DNA of 64,000 nt, taken from contig NZ_SBIT01000006.1 of the NCBI RefSeq assembly GCF_004765785.1, positions 1 through 64,000 on the forward strand, in the 5' to 3' direction. This stretch comes from Halorussus ruber. Lineage in GTDB: Archaea; Halobacteriota; Halobacteria; Halobacteriales; Haladaptataceae. The notes under the pieces were generated by a model. It had not been told where the DNA came from. It did not search any database and saw only the letters and a program-made list of their open reading frames with translations. The position numbers and the translations under genes were made by a program. Position 1 is the first letter of the stretch. The number at the start of each line of letters is the position of its first letter. Below are positions 38,627 to 48,800 of this stretch, piece after piece.

Positions 38627-40243
38627 TTATAGCTCGAAAGACAGCGACAGGTTCCCCGCCAGCACCTCCAACTGGCGGCGGAAGTCCTCGGCCGTCTCGA
38701 ACCGGGCCTGCTTCTCGGTGGCGAGCGCGCGGTCCACCAAGTCGTCCACGGCGGCAGGGACGCGCTCGCTGCGCTCGCTACTCTCGCTCGGTGATTCGGG
38801 CGTCTGGTTCGGGTCCCGAACCTGCCGGGCGATGTCTGCGGTCTCCCCGACGAACGGGGGGCGACCGGTGAACAGCGCGTAGCAGAGCGCGCCGAGTTGA
38901 TACACGTCGGTCGAGGAGTCCGGACTGCCGAATCGCTCGGGAGCGAACTGCTCCGGCGCGGCGAACGCGGGCGGCACCGGAGGACGTCTGACCTCGCCGA
39001 GCAAGTCCCCGAGGCCCCAGTCGCCGACCTTCGGGACGGGCCACGCGCCGAGAGTGCGCGAGAGGCCGACCGCGCTGGGTCGGAGCGCGCCGTGGACGAC
39101 GCCGCGGGCGTGGGCGTGGCAGACCGCAGTCGTGACGCAGTGGGCGTACCAGAGCGCACGCTCGAAGCCGACCGACCCGAGCGCGTCGCCGAGGGTCCCG
39201 CCGTCCAGAAACTCGGTGGCCAGCCACGGCCGGGGGTTCGACCCGCGGGCGAGGACCCCCACGACGTGATTGTGGTCGTCGATACCGGCCCACGCCCGGA
39301 AGGCGGTCTCGACGCGCGAGGAGTCCACCCCCGCGTCGGGCCGGAGCGTCCGGAGGAGGACGACGACGTGCTGGCCCCCCTCGCTCGCGGTCCGGACGCG
39401 GGCCTTCGCGGCGGTGGTGAGCGGGCCGTCGCCGAAGTCCGCGAGGTGTTCGAACTCGGCGCGCTCGGCGTCGATTTCCGGCGGCGCGGGAATCAGCTCC
39501 GGCGGGCCGCGGTCGTCGGGGTCGTCCGCGGCGAGGCTCTCGTCGGCCTCGTCGCCCGCCTCACTCTCGGGCGAGGAGTTCGCGCCACGGATTCGGACCG
39601 CCGGACCCTCCTCGTCGTCGGTGACTTCGACCACGCCGAGGTCGCCCGAGAGGGCGCTGGCCACGTCGGGCGCGGCCTCGATGGTCTCGGGGAAGCCGTC
39701 CTCGTCGAGGCGGACGACGAGTCGGCGGAGCGTCTCGGCGGCGTAGCGGCGCGCGACGCCGTCGCCCTCGCGGACGACTTCGGCGAGTTTGCTCAGCGCG
39801 GGTTCGACCGCGAGGGGGTACTCGCGGGCCACGCCCGAGACCGTCAGGACGCCGTTCTCGCGGACGAGCGGGTCGTCGTCGGCCAGACTCTCGGTGACTT
39901 CCGAGACGGCCGTCCGGGCGCGCTGGGGGTGCTCGTCGGCGATGTTGGCGAGCGCCCACGAGGCACCCCGGCGGACCCACTTGTCGTCGTCGGAGAGCAG
40001 CGGCGCGAGTTCGGACTCGACGGGGAGTCGCCACGCCCGGTCGGGGTTCTCGACGGCGAGTTCCGCGAGCGACCACGCCGCCTCGGCGCGGGCCTCGGGA
40101 CTGTCGGCGTGGAGTTTCGCGGCGAGGGTGTCGAAGTCGTCGTCGGCCTGACCCCACCGCTCGCGGGCCTCCTCGCGCAATCGCTCGGCCTGCTCGCGGT
40201 CTGTTTCGGAATACTCGACTCGGTCCCCGTCGCGTCCTGCCAT
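38627..40243 (-). CDS. HEAT-repeat protein fused to a kinase-like domain, probably catalytically altered
   Basis: A 538-residue cytoplasmic protein. Residues about 35-200 contain HEAT-like helical repeats (SPEARAEAAWSLAELAVENP; DKWVRRGASWALANIADEHP; DDPLVRENGVLTVSGVAREYP). Residues about 265-535 form an ePK-like domain. WLATEFLDGGTLGDAL is a hinge-like strand, HARGVVHGALRPSAVGL the catalytic loop and KVGDWGLGDLL the DFG-like motif. The usual HRD Asp is replaced by HGA, while the metal-binding Asp (DWG) is kept. It may be a pseudokinase or a weak kinase that senses or scaffolds through the HEAT part. Confidence 0.88.
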   Translation of the reverse strand: MAGRDGDRVEYSETDREQAERLREEARERWGQADDDFDTLAAKLHADSPEARAEAAWSLAELAVENPDRAWRLPVESELAPLLSDDDKWVRRGASWALANIADEHPQRARTAVSEVTESLADDDPLVRENGVLTVSGVAREYPLAVEPALSKLAEVVREGDGVARRYAAETLRRLVVRLDEDGFPETIEAAPDVASALSGDLGVVEVTDDEEGPAVRIRGANSSPESEAGDEADESLAADDPDDRGPPELIPAPPEIDAERAEFEHLADFGDGPLTTAAKARVRTASEGGQHVVVLLRTLRPDAGVDSSRVETAFRAWAGIDDHNHVVGVLARGSNPRPWLATEFLDGGTLGDALGSVGFERALWYAHCVTTAVCHAHARGVVHGALRPSAVGLSRTLGAWPVPKVGDWGLGDLLGEVRRPPVPPAFAAPEQFAPERFGSPDSSTDVYQLGALCYALFTGRPPFVGETADIARQVRDPNQTPESPSESSERSERVPAAVDDLVDRALATEKQARFETAEDFRRQLEVLAGNLSLSFEL

Positions 40244-40384
40244 CGGTACGGGCGAGTGGTGTCGCGCTCGCCGGATAAGTGTTGCTTCGCCGTCGCAGAC
40301 GCAGATGAGAAATATGTCGTGGTGTTTAGGTGAAATGGGTATATTTTCTAGAGAAATAAAATTATTTGTCTCGGTGGCTCGCGC

Positions 40385-40981
40385 TCAGCGCGGGTCGCCG
40401 AGGCCGACCGCGGCGTCGGCGAGTTCGCGGACGATCGAGAGCGACCGGTCGTCGTGGGCCTCGGGATGCAACAGGAAGTAAATCCGACCGTCCACGCTCT
40501 CGACGCGGCCCGCCAGCAGGTGGAGGAACTCGAAGGCCCGGTCGAGCGAGACGGCCTCGAGCAGGCCCGTCACCGAGTCGAGGACGACCACGGTCCGGTT
40601 GCCGTTGCAGTCCCACGTTTCGAGGTACTCGCTGGCCCGGACCCCGACCGCGGTGAGGTCCGCCGGGTCCTCGACCGTCGCGGCCAGCGGCAGGGCGTCG
40701 GCGGGGGTCGGTGAGCGCGACGGGCCGCCGGACGCGGACAGCGACGCAGACGCCGAGCGCGTCATCTCGCCGACGTTGACGAATCCGACTTCGGCGGGGA
40801 GTTCGCCGACGTGCTGTCGGCAGTTTTGAAGCCACTCGTCGGGGCCGTCGCGGTAGGAGACGACCAACAGATTCGTCTCGGCGGGGCGGGCCAGCACGTC
40901 GAACACCTCCGGCGGCACACCAGCAGGCGACGCGGAGACCCCCAAGAGCGTACTCGAGGGAGAGGGCTGTGAGCTAGACAC
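40385..40981 (-). CDS. RecA/KaiC-like haloarchaeal family protein (DUF7504-like)
   Basis: A 198-residue protein with ETNLLVVSYRDGPDEWLQNC near the start, TVVVLDSVTGLLEAV as the Walker-B-like strand, and EFLHLLAGRVESVDGRIYFLLHP. It has the folding pattern of a RecA-like domain but no Walker A lysine. A second member lies at 57.4 kb. Such proteins are common in haloarchaea and thought to be signalling-related, which is unproven. The start is a GTG at 40981. Upstream 40982-41161 shows a TATA-like run (ACTTATAAG) near 41004. Confidence 0.7.
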   Translation of the reverse strand: MSSSQPSPSSTLLGVSASPAGVPPEVFDVLARPAETNLLVVSYRDGPDEWLQNCRQHVGELPAEVGFVNVGEMTRSASASLSASGGPSRSPTPADALPLAATVEDPADLTAVGVRASEYLETWDCNGNRTVVVLDSVTGLLEAVSLDRAFEFLHLLAGRVESVDGRIYFLLHPEAHDDRSLSIVRELADAAVGLGDPR

Positions 40982-41161
40982 ACTCGAAAATGTAGTCGAG
41001 AATACTTATAAGTTAGTAGGCAGGTGAAATTCGGCCTCAGCGCGGCCAGACAGAGCGAACGGGCACAATTTCTGCCGACGGCGTCGGGGCGCGAGAGCCT
41101 CGGCGCTCAGACAGGTCGCAAAAGCTAACACCCGGGAGTGTGTGGGGTCGGCCAACGTCAC

Positions 41162-41374
41162 ATGGGAATCGGGCCAAAGAACTGGCAGTGCAAGGACTGC
41201 GGGCGAAAGCACCGCAGCGACCGCAAGCAGTGCGTCGAGTGCGGCTACAGCGTCTTGGAGCCGGTCGACAACGAGCGGCGAGCGGGCAAACTCACGAACG
41301 CGTTGCTGGCACTCCTCCCGGCGCTCCTTGCGATGCTCACGATGGGTCTGCTGGCGTGGGTTCTCTTCCTCTGA
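41162..41374 (+). CDS. Zinc-ribbon membrane protein, small
   Basis: A 70-residue protein with WQCKDCGRKHRSDRKQCVECGYS, two CxxC pairs forming a zinc ribbon, and one C-terminal helix (about residues 45-68, LLALLPALLAMLTMGLLAWV). It may anchor in the membrane with the ribbon inside the cell. The function is unknown. The 3' end overlaps the convergent GT87 gene by 38 bases. Confidence 0.82.
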   Translation: MGIGPKNWQCKDCGRKHRSDRKQCVECGYSVLEPVDNERRAGKLTNALLALLPALLAMLTMGLLAWVLFL

Positions 41375-42650
41375 GATAGAGCAGGCAGGCCCCGAGCATC
41401 GCCACCGTCCCGTACAGCGGCGGCGTCGCCAGCGTCAGCACCGGGTCCAGAATGGGGAGCAGGCCCTCGCCGGGCGTCCCCGCCAGCGCGGCCCGGACGT
41501 TCGCCAGCGTCACCGCGAAGTCGGCGACGAGCGCGCCGGAGACGAACAGCTTCCGGGCCGGGCCGCGCTCCAGCAGGTAGAGCAGCGGAATCATCGGGAA
41601 CAGCAGGTAGACGAAGTACAGCAGCAGCGACGGGAATCCCACCACGATGGCGGCCATCGTGGCGAAGATTGCGATAAGCCGCGGAATCGGGTCCGAACTC
41701 GACCCTGAAATCGGCCCAGAATCCGGTCTCGAATCCGGCCCCGAACTCGACCACGGAACCCGGCGGTAGCAGTACCAGACCACCGGCGCGAGCAGGGCAA
41801 ACGAAAGCGGGCCGTAGAGCGAGGAGGACAAGTTCGGCAACAGAACCGAGATGGGTCTCCTGAGCGTCAGGAGGGTCGCACCGGCCGGGAGGCCGCCAGC
41901 GAACTCCGAACTCGACAGCCGAGGAGCCACCGCGACCTCCAGAAAGGTCAGGTGCGTCTCGACGCCGAAGACGCCGACGCCGAGTGCGAACAGGCCGGTT
42001 CCGGTCACAGTCGCCGCGCCAATCGTTCGCCACGCTCGCCGCCGGAGCAGCCAGACGCCGACCGCGGCGGGAAAGAGCTTCACGACCGCCGGGAGCGCGA
42101 AGGCGACGCCAGCCTTCGATTCGCCGCGGTTTTCGGCCCCGCTTCCGCCCCCATCCAGCCACCAGAATCCCGCGACCAGCGCGAGCAGGAGGAGGAAGTT
42201 GGTCTCGCCGTAGAGCAGGGTCGAGGCCGAGTGGAGCGAGAGCAGGGTGAACCCGGCGACGAGGCCCCTGTCGAGCCACGGGAGCGGGGTCGGGCGGTAC
42301 GCCTCGACCCACCGGACGAGCAGGACCGCCGCGCCGAGCGCGGCCCCGACGTTGAGCAAGGTGAACGCCGCGAACCCGGCCTGCCAGCTCCCGAGAAGGA
42401 CGAAGGGGACGAACGCGGGGAGCGTGACCGGCGGGTAGACGTAGCCGTAGGTCGGGTGGGCCGGTGGTGACGCCACGTAGAAGTCGCCGCCCGAGAGGAG
42501 GGCCTCGGCCGCGAAGTAGTAGACCTGAAAGTCCATGCCGACCATCTTGGGGTGGCGCGCGGCGGTGGCGGCGATGCCGACGACGCCCAGCAGGATGCCG
42601 AGCGCGAGGACGAGGCGGGCGTCCGTGGGGTTTCGGGGAGGGTCAGACAT
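41337..42650 (-). CDS. GT87-type membrane glycosyltransferase
   Basis: A 437-residue multi-pass protein of the glycosyltransferase 87 (DUF2029) family. DFQVYYFAAEALLSGGDFY, early in the protein, holds the Asp typical of GT-C enzymes, and YGYVYPPVTLPAFVPFVLLG follows. About ten helices are visible. Such enzymes usually use polyprenyl-linked sugars. A loop near residue 305 has a low-complexity repeat (SSGPDSRPDSGPISGSSSDP). The acceptor is unknown. Confidence 0.87.
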   Translation of the reverse strand: MSDPPRNPTDARLVLALGILLGVVGIAATAARHPKMVGMDFQVYYFAAEALLSGGDFYVASPPAHPTYGYVYPPVTLPAFVPFVLLGSWQAGFAAFTLLNVGAALGAAVLLVRWVEAYRPTPLPWLDRGLVAGFTLLSLHSASTLLYGETNFLLLLALVAGFWWLDGGGSGAENRGESKAGVAFALPAVVKLFPAAVGVWLLRRRAWRTIGAATVTGTGLFALGVGVFGVETHLTFLEVAVAPRLSSSEFAGGLPAGATLLTLRRPISVLLPNLSSSLYGPLSFALLAPVVWYCYRRVPWSSSGPDSRPDSGPISGSSSDPIPRLIAIFATMAAIVVGFPSLLLYFVYLLFPMIPLLYLLERGPARKLFVSGALVADFAVTLANVRAALAGTPGEGLLPILDPVLTLATPPLYGTVAMLGACLLYLRGREPTPADPS

Positions 42651-42674
42651 GGAAAGTGGAACAGTGTCGGTTAG

Positions 42675-44510
42675 TCAGTCGTCGGCGCTGGCTTCGGGCG
42701 ACCAGTCGTCGAGGGTGCGCTGGACCGCCTCCTCGCCGACCGCGCGGGCCAGCGTCTCGAAACCGGCGCGCTCGGCGCGCTCGTCGGCACCGGCCAGCAG
42801 GCGCGAGACGATGAACTCGGGGGTGGACTTGCCGACCGTGCCGAACCGCGGCTGGTAGTCCACTTCGAGTTCGAGATTTTCGTCCAGCCCCTCGGCGAAG
42901 ATGCCGTCCTTGCGGGCCTTCTCGGGCAGGGGCTTGAGGTCGTCGGCGAGGTGGGTGACGAAGACGCCGAGCGCGCCCCGGTCCACCGTGAGTCTGACGA
43001 GTCCGTGGAGGAGGTCCGCGGCGCTTCCGGGTTCCGTAATCGCCTCGAACTCGTCGACCAGCATCAGGGTGTCCGACCCCTCGGTCAGGGGCGGGACGAT
43101 GCTCCGGAGGGTCGATTCCAGCACGCCAGCGTTGAAACTCGCGTGGCGGCGGTGGAAGACGATGTCCTCGGAGATGGAGACCTCGGCGCGCTCGGCGGGG
43201 ACCGGCAGACCCATCTGAGCCAGCAGGGCGACCTGACAGAGCGTTTCGAGCAGGGTCGTCTTACCGCCGGAGTTCGCGCCGGTCAGGACCGAGACGCGGT
43301 CGCCGCTCGGCGGGGTGGGGTCGGCGGGCGGAGTTTGGTCGTCCAGCGCGGAGTCGCCAGATGCCGAATCCGGCGATTCCGCGCCGGATTCGGCGGCGTC
43401 GGGCAACTCGTGGTCGCCTACGGCGTAGGTGACCGGCTGAACCGCCTCGTCTCCGGCCTCGATGGAGACGTTTCGGGCGTTCCGGACCGCGAAGCCGTTC
43501 TCGCGGAACGAGGGCCGGGTCAGGTCGAACGCGGCGGCGAATCGGGCCAGCGAGAGGTTAAAGGCGAGGTCCGAGACCTCCTCGCCCGCGGCGTCGATGG
43601 CGTCCCGGTTCTCGGCGATGCGACCCCGGAGTCGCCGGGCGACCGACCGCTCGCGCTCCTCTGCCGACTCGCGGAGGTCGGCCCGGAGTTCCCGGAGCGT
43701 GGCGTTCACGAAGTCGGTGGCGTCCACCGCGTCGTCCGGCGTGGCCTCCCGCACCCGCTGGAACCCGGCGTCGGTCTCGCTGGCGACGTAGTCCACCACG
43801 ACCTCGCCGAACTCGGCCCCGGCGCGGGCCTCCTCGCGTATCTCCTCCATCGCGTCGAGGGAGTCGCTGGCGAGCGACTTCACGCCGTCGAGGGCGTCGC
43901 GCAGCGAGTCGAGTTCGTCGTCCACGCCGCGGGCCACGTCGCCGCCGTCCAAGTCCGCGAGCGCCGACGCCGCGGCTTCGAGGTCGTCGCGGTCGATTTC
44001 GGCGGCGCTGGCGAACGCGCCGTCGGAGAGTCCGGCGTCCCGGAGCGCGAGGACGGTCCGGACTGCGGCCTCGTCGTCGCCGATGCGGTCGTTCTCGGCG
44101 TACTCGGCGAACGCCGAGAGGACGGCCTCGCGGGTCTCGCCGTCGAGGCGCTTCCACGACTCGGTGGCGTCCATCACCGAATCGAGGCGCTGTTCGGCCT
44201 CCTCGCGCTCCATCAGCGGCGTCAGCACCCGGATGCGGTCGGCCGCGTCCTCGGTCACGGCGTAGTCGCTGGCCGTGTCCAGCAGTTCCTTGTACACCGC
44301 GCGGGTGTCGCGGGTCGAGAGGACCGCCATGCCCTCGCCGCCGTTGGCCCGCCGGAGGATTCGGGTCGCGCGCCCCCGGGACAGCCCCGAGGAGACGAGC
44401 GCCCGGACCTCGCCGGACTCGATGGCTTCGACCGCCCGCTCTGTGCCCAACTCGGCTTCGAGGCGCTCGCGCGTCTTGGGTCCGACCCCCCAGTACTCCT
44501 CCAATCGCAT
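42675..44510 (-). CDS. MutS-family ATPase with N-terminal HhH domain
   Basis: A 611-residue protein. MRLEEYWGVGPKTRERLEAE starts a helix-hairpin-helix DNA-binding segment. A helical lever region follows (about 90-350). The MutS ATPase has Walker A TGANSGGKTTLLET, Walker B LMLVDEFEAIT and GVFVTHLADDL. There is no mismatch-recognition domain and no C-terminal Smr nuclease, so it is closest to archaeal MutS-related proteins of unclear role, such as recombination or DNA-structure binding. The ATG at 44510 was chosen; upstream sequence is AT-rich repeat flank. Confidence 0.88.
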   Translation of the reverse strand: MRLEEYWGVGPKTRERLEAELGTERAVEAIESGEVRALVSSGLSRGRATRILRRANGGEGMAVLSTRDTRAVYKELLDTASDYAVTEDAADRIRVLTPLMEREEAEQRLDSVMDATESWKRLDGETREAVLSAFAEYAENDRIGDDEAAVRTVLALRDAGLSDGAFASAAEIDRDDLEAAASALADLDGGDVARGVDDELDSLRDALDGVKSLASDSLDAMEEIREEARAGAEFGEVVVDYVASETDAGFQRVREATPDDAVDATDFVNATLRELRADLRESAEERERSVARRLRGRIAENRDAIDAAGEEVSDLAFNLSLARFAAAFDLTRPSFRENGFAVRNARNVSIEAGDEAVQPVTYAVGDHELPDAAESGAESPDSASGDSALDDQTPPADPTPPSGDRVSVLTGANSGGKTTLLETLCQVALLAQMGLPVPAERAEVSISEDIVFHRRHASFNAGVLESTLRSIVPPLTEGSDTLMLVDEFEAITEPGSAADLLHGLVRLTVDRGALGVFVTHLADDLKPLPEKARKDGIFAEGLDENLELEVDYQPRFGTVGKSTPEFIVSRLLAGADERAERAGFETLARAVGEEAVQRTLDDWSPEASADD

Positions 44511-44559
44511 ATCTGAGACGTGCGCCCCACGGCTCTTAAGGGTTGCAGAAGCGTTGTCA

Positions 44560-44955
44560 GACAACTATTTATTTGGTTACTACAATAGAATATTTCTCAA
44601 GCAATTGATTTTAATTCTCATCTCCCGGTCACGGTCGGCGCGCGGGAGCGGCTGAGCGAAGTCTTCGGGAAGGAAGTGACCGAAGGCTCGGAAGACGCGG
44701 TTTGTCTTCCGGTGCGAAGGAGCGACTCGCGCGAGGTCTCGCTGAGCGTAGTCGTTCGAAAATCTCCGATTTTCGTGATCACGAGAGCGTTGCTCTCGGA
44801 CGACGAAGCGAGGCTCGATGGACGCGGTTTGTCCGTCGGTGGAGTCGGCCGCCGGAGGCGGCCGACGAGGTTGGGGAGGTGTGAGGTTCGCGGCAGCGGT
44901 GCGGTTGCGTGGCGGGGCGGGAACGCCTCGGCTTCGGCAGTAGCTAGCTACTTCC
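44560..44955 (+). repeat. Dispersed GCTAGCTA repeat, copy 5 (forward)
   Basis: The AT-rich flank includes TCAAGCAATT (44597-44606). The body is a chain of hairpins. One block, 44731-44817, has CGAAAATC/GATTTTCG, then GTGATCAC, then GAGAGC/GCTCTC. Further hairpins, including GTCGGCCGCC/GGCGGCCGAC near 44855, precede GAGGTTGGGGAGG (44867-44881), GCGGTGCGGTTGCG and the end CTTCGGCAGTAGCTAGCTACT. It pairs in inverted orientation with copy 6. Confidence 0.82.
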
Positions 44956-45016
44956 TCCAATCCACCTCGATTTCGGTCGGCCGACACGACACTCGCGCGC
45001 TGAAAATCAGTATCTC

Positions 45017-45025
45017 TCTTATAAC
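45017..45025 (+). promoter_or_regulatory. TATA-like element for the VTT gene
   Basis: CTTATAACT would place the transcript start near 45047, between the GTG codons at 45036/45039 and the GTG at 45078. This favours the later start. Confidence 0.4.
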
Positions 45026-45077
45026 TCTGCGTGGTGTGGTGAACACACTAAAGTCGCTTCATCCCCCGTATCCGGTA

Positions 45078-45779
45078 GTGAGGCTATTCTCTTCGGCGGA
45101 GGCTCGGCGGCGGAGCGTTATACTTCTGGTCGCCGCGGCGGCGGCGCTGGTCGCGGTGTACGCGGGCCTCCGCCGCTACGCTCCGTTCGTCTTCCACCCC
45201 GAAGAACTCCGAACGTGGGTCGAGGGATTCGGCGTTCTCGCTCCGGTCGTCTTCACGCTCCTCCAGACGGCGCAGGTCGTCGTCGCCCCGATTCCGGGGC
45301 AAGGCGTCGCGCTCGTCGCTGGCTACCTGTTCGGCCCGGTTCTCGGAACCGTCTACAGTCTCGTCGGCGTACTCCTCGGGAGCGCAATCGCGTTCACGCT
45401 GGCGGACCGATACGGCCGAGATTTCGTCGAGGAGATACTCGACGAGGCGGCAATCGACCGGTTCGACGGATTCGTCGACCGAGTCGGGATTCCGGGTCTG
45501 GTCGCGCTCGTCGCCGTCCCCGGCCTACCGGACGACGTGATCTGTTTTCTCGCCGGAATCACGAACTGGCGGCTCCGGACGTTCATGGTCGCCATCACGA
45601 TTGGTCGGCTTCCGGCCTACGTGCTCACCGTCTACGCCGGTGGCAAACTAGCCAGCGGACGCTTCGTCAGCGCGATGGCGATCCTCGGAGTCGTGATAGG
45701 AATCTCCGCGGTCGGCTACTACAAACAGGAGGAGATCAGGGACGTAGTGCAACGGTTCGCGGAACGCTCCCCGTTCTAG
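45078..45779 (+). CDS. VTT-domain (TVP38/DedA-like) membrane protein
   Basis: A 233-residue membrane protein of the SNARE-associated/VTT group. VVVAPIPGQGVALVAGYLFG, then GTVYSLVGVLLGSAIAFTLADRYGRD, is the core re-entrant signature. AIDRFDGFVDRVGIPGLVALVAVPGLPDDVICFLAG follows as in TVP38. These proteins act as lipid scramblases or transporters in other organisms. GTG 45078 gives a start just before the first helix; GTG 45036 or 45039 are alternatives. The gene lies between two inverted repeat copies. Confidence 0.87.
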   Translation: MRLFSSAEARRRSVILLVAAAAALVAVYAGLRRYAPFVFHPEELRTWVEGFGVLAPVVFTLLQTAQVVVAPIPGQGVALVAGYLFGPVLGTVYSLVGVLLGSAIAFTLADRYGRDFVEEILDEAAIDRFDGFVDRVGIPGLVALVAVPGLPDDVICFLAGITNWRLRTFMVAITIGRLPAYVLTVYAGGKLASGRFVSAMAILGVVIGISAVGYYKQEEIRDVVQRFAERSPF

Positions 45780-45809
45780 GGCCGAGAACCGGCAGCGAGG
45801 CGCTCTCGC

Positions 45810-48800
45810 CTACTCGTCCAAGAACGCCGAGAGCAACTTCCGCTCGCTCACCCGGAGGTGCTGGTGGAAAGTCGGCGCAGAGACGCCGAGTGACTCGCTG
45901 ACCTCCTCGCCGGTACTCTCGCGGGGCCACTCGAAGAATCCGGCGTAGTAGGCCGCGTCGAGGGCCGACCGCTGGCGCTCGGTCAGGTCCTCTTCGAGCG
46001 TCGCGCGGAACTCCTCGACGGTGCGCTCGGGGCGCTCGCGCTCCCGGCGGGCGACGACCTTCGTGCCCGGAATCGAGTCCTGAATCGACTCGACGGCCGA
46101 ACGCACGTCCACGTTCCGGGGGAGTTCGACCACGCTCCGGCCACCGTCGGCGGTGAACTTGGCGTCCCGGAGCGTCCCGCCGTGGTTGGCCAGTTCTTCG
46201 AGCGGCGAGGGACCGGTGTAGACGAACTCGAAGAGGTTGCCGTCGTCGTGTTCGTTGACGAGGCGGGCCTGCGCCACGTCGTCGGCCTGCTCGGCGCGCT
46301 CCAGCACCCGGTCGGGGGCGAGACCCTCCACCGTCATGAAGTAGACGAACGACCCCTCGGAGGTCATGGTCACGCCGTCGAGCGCGAACACGCCGCCCTC
46401 CTCGCGGGGGACGCGGGCGAAGAAGCCCTCGCCGTCGCGTATCTCGAACTCGACTTCGACCACGGCGTCCGACAGCAGCGCCTTCTTGCTCTCGGCGGCG
46501 TTGATGGCGTGGCCGATGGTCTCGCCGAGTTCGGCCAGCACCGCCTGCTCGCGGTCGTCGAAGGCGTTGGCCCGGTCGGCGTAGACGCAGAGGACGCCGT
46601 AGACCGTCTCCCGATAGCGCAGGGGGATGGCGGCCGCCGAGCGATAGCCGCGTTCGAGGGCCTGCTCTCGCCACGGCGCGAAGCCGTCGTCCTCGGGGAC
46701 GTTCTGGACGACCTGCACCTCGGCGGTTTCGAGGGCCGTCTGGGCCGGGCCGCGAGGAGTCTCGTCGCGCATCTCGGTAATCGTTTCGAGGTAGCCCTCC
46801 TCGACGCCCGCGAAGGCGGTCGGTTCGGCCTGATTCGACCCCGTCATCGCCTCGCCGGTCCACGCGAACCGGTAGTGGTCGGAGTCGGCGAGTCGGTCGC
46901 AGACCGCCTGCTCCATCTCCTCGCGGGTCGAGGCCCGGACCAGCAGTTGGTCCACGTCGCGGATGACCTCGTTGATGCGGTCGAGTTCGGCGAGCTGGCT
47001 CCGCTGGTCGGCGAGTTCGGCCTCGCGGGCCGCCCGGTTGAGCGCGACCTCGGCGTTGGCCGCCAGCACGCGGACGAGGTCCATCTCGTAGTCGTCGAAC
47101 GCCTCGGGGTTCGCGGAGGCCACGGTCACCACGCCCCAGTCGCCCAGCGGGAACGCGCCGAACGACCGGATTCCGGGCGACCCGTCGTCGAGCGCCCGCG
47201 GGTCGTTCCACGCGTTGTCGAAGAACTCGCTCTCGCCGGACTCGAAGACGCTCCCGACGATGCCCTCGCCGAGGTCGAAGGTCGGGGCGTCGCCGATGCT
47301 GGTGACGGTGTCTTCGGGCAGGATGTAGGGTTCGAGGAGGTCCGCGTCGTCGTCCCACCGGAAGACGGTCGCGTGAGGAATGTCGAGGACGTTCCGGGCC
47401 GTCTCGACCACGGTCTCGCAAATCTCGGACTGGCGCTCGGCCGCCATCAGGTTGCGGGTCGCCCGGTGGAGCGAGTCGAGCATCTCCTCGCGCTGGACGC
47501 GCTCGGTCACGTCGTAGTAGAGTTCCACCCGACCGCCAGCGTAGAGTCCCGACTCGATGGGCCGACTCCGGTGCTGGAGGTAGCGCTCGTCGCGGCCGTC
47601 GCCCGGCGTGACGTGGCAGGTGAACTCCTCGACGGAGGTGTTGTCGTCGTAGGTCGCGGTCACGATGTCCCCGAATCGGTCGCCGTCCTCGACGGTGTCG
47701 CGGATGTCCGTCTCGATGAGTCGGCGCTTGTCGGCCCCGACGATGGCGTCTCGCTCGACGCCGAAGTACTCCCCGACCGCGGAGTTCGCCCACGCCACGT
47801 CGAACTCGTCGTCCAAGACGAAGATGCCGACGTCGGTGTTGTCAAGCACGTCCTCGGTCATCGAGCGGTGGCGCTCCTCGTTTCGCTTGCGCTCGGTGAT
47901 GTCGGTGTAGATGACGTAGTTGCCGTCGTCGCCCGACACCTCGGCGTTCCTGAGGAGGAAGTCCCGAACGCCGTCGGCGGCCGTCCGCTTGACCTCCGCG
48001 TCGACGCGCTCGCCCTGCCCGACCCGCTCGTTGAGTCGCACCGCCTCGTCCTGCTGGTCGTCGGGGACCAGCAAGTCGTCGATGGACTCGCCGCGCGCCT
48101 CGGGTTCGCTGTAGCCGAACGTCACCTCGAAGGCCTCGTTGACCGACTCGATGATTGGCTCGCCGTCCCGGAGTTCGTATCGCGCGGTCGGCTCGGGAAC
48201 GTTCTCGAACAGCGCGGCGAACCGGTCTCGCTCCTCGCGGAGCGCCGACTCCGAGCGGACCCGCTGGAGCGCCTCGGAGGCGTGGGAGACCAGCAGTTCC
48301 GCGAGCTTCGCGTCCTCGTCGTCGAACTCGCCGACCGCGCGCGACCCGGCCTGCAAGATGCCCTCGTCGCCGAGCGGAACGCTCAGGAAGGACTTGAGGT
48401 CGTCGTTGATGCGCCGTCCCGTGTCGGACTGACGGATGTCCTCGACGACGTAGGTCTCCCCGCGTCGGTAAGTTCTGCCCGCGAGGCCCTCGTCGGCGCG
48501 GAGGATTTCGTAGTCGTCCTCGTCGAACTCGGAGGTAGCGGCCTTCGGCACGAGGAAGCCGCCCTCCTCGATGGCAACGCCGCAGATGTCGAACTGGAGA
48601 ATCTCCTCGGCGGCCGCGACGGTCTCGTCGTATATCGCTTCGGCCGTGTCCGACCCTTCGAGGTTGACCGCGACGTGGTGAAGTTCCTCGAACTTCCGGT
48701 TAGCGCGCTCTAGGTCGCGCTCCAACTGCTTGCGGTCGGTGATGTCGGTGTAGATGGCGTAGCCGCCCGCCCGCTCGCCGGAGACGCCCGCGGTCCGCAA

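Noticed and set aside
46182-48713. An 843-codon plus-strand ORF within the giant Bat gene
   Set aside because: Antisense shadow of the PAS/GAF regulator; no recognisable motifs.
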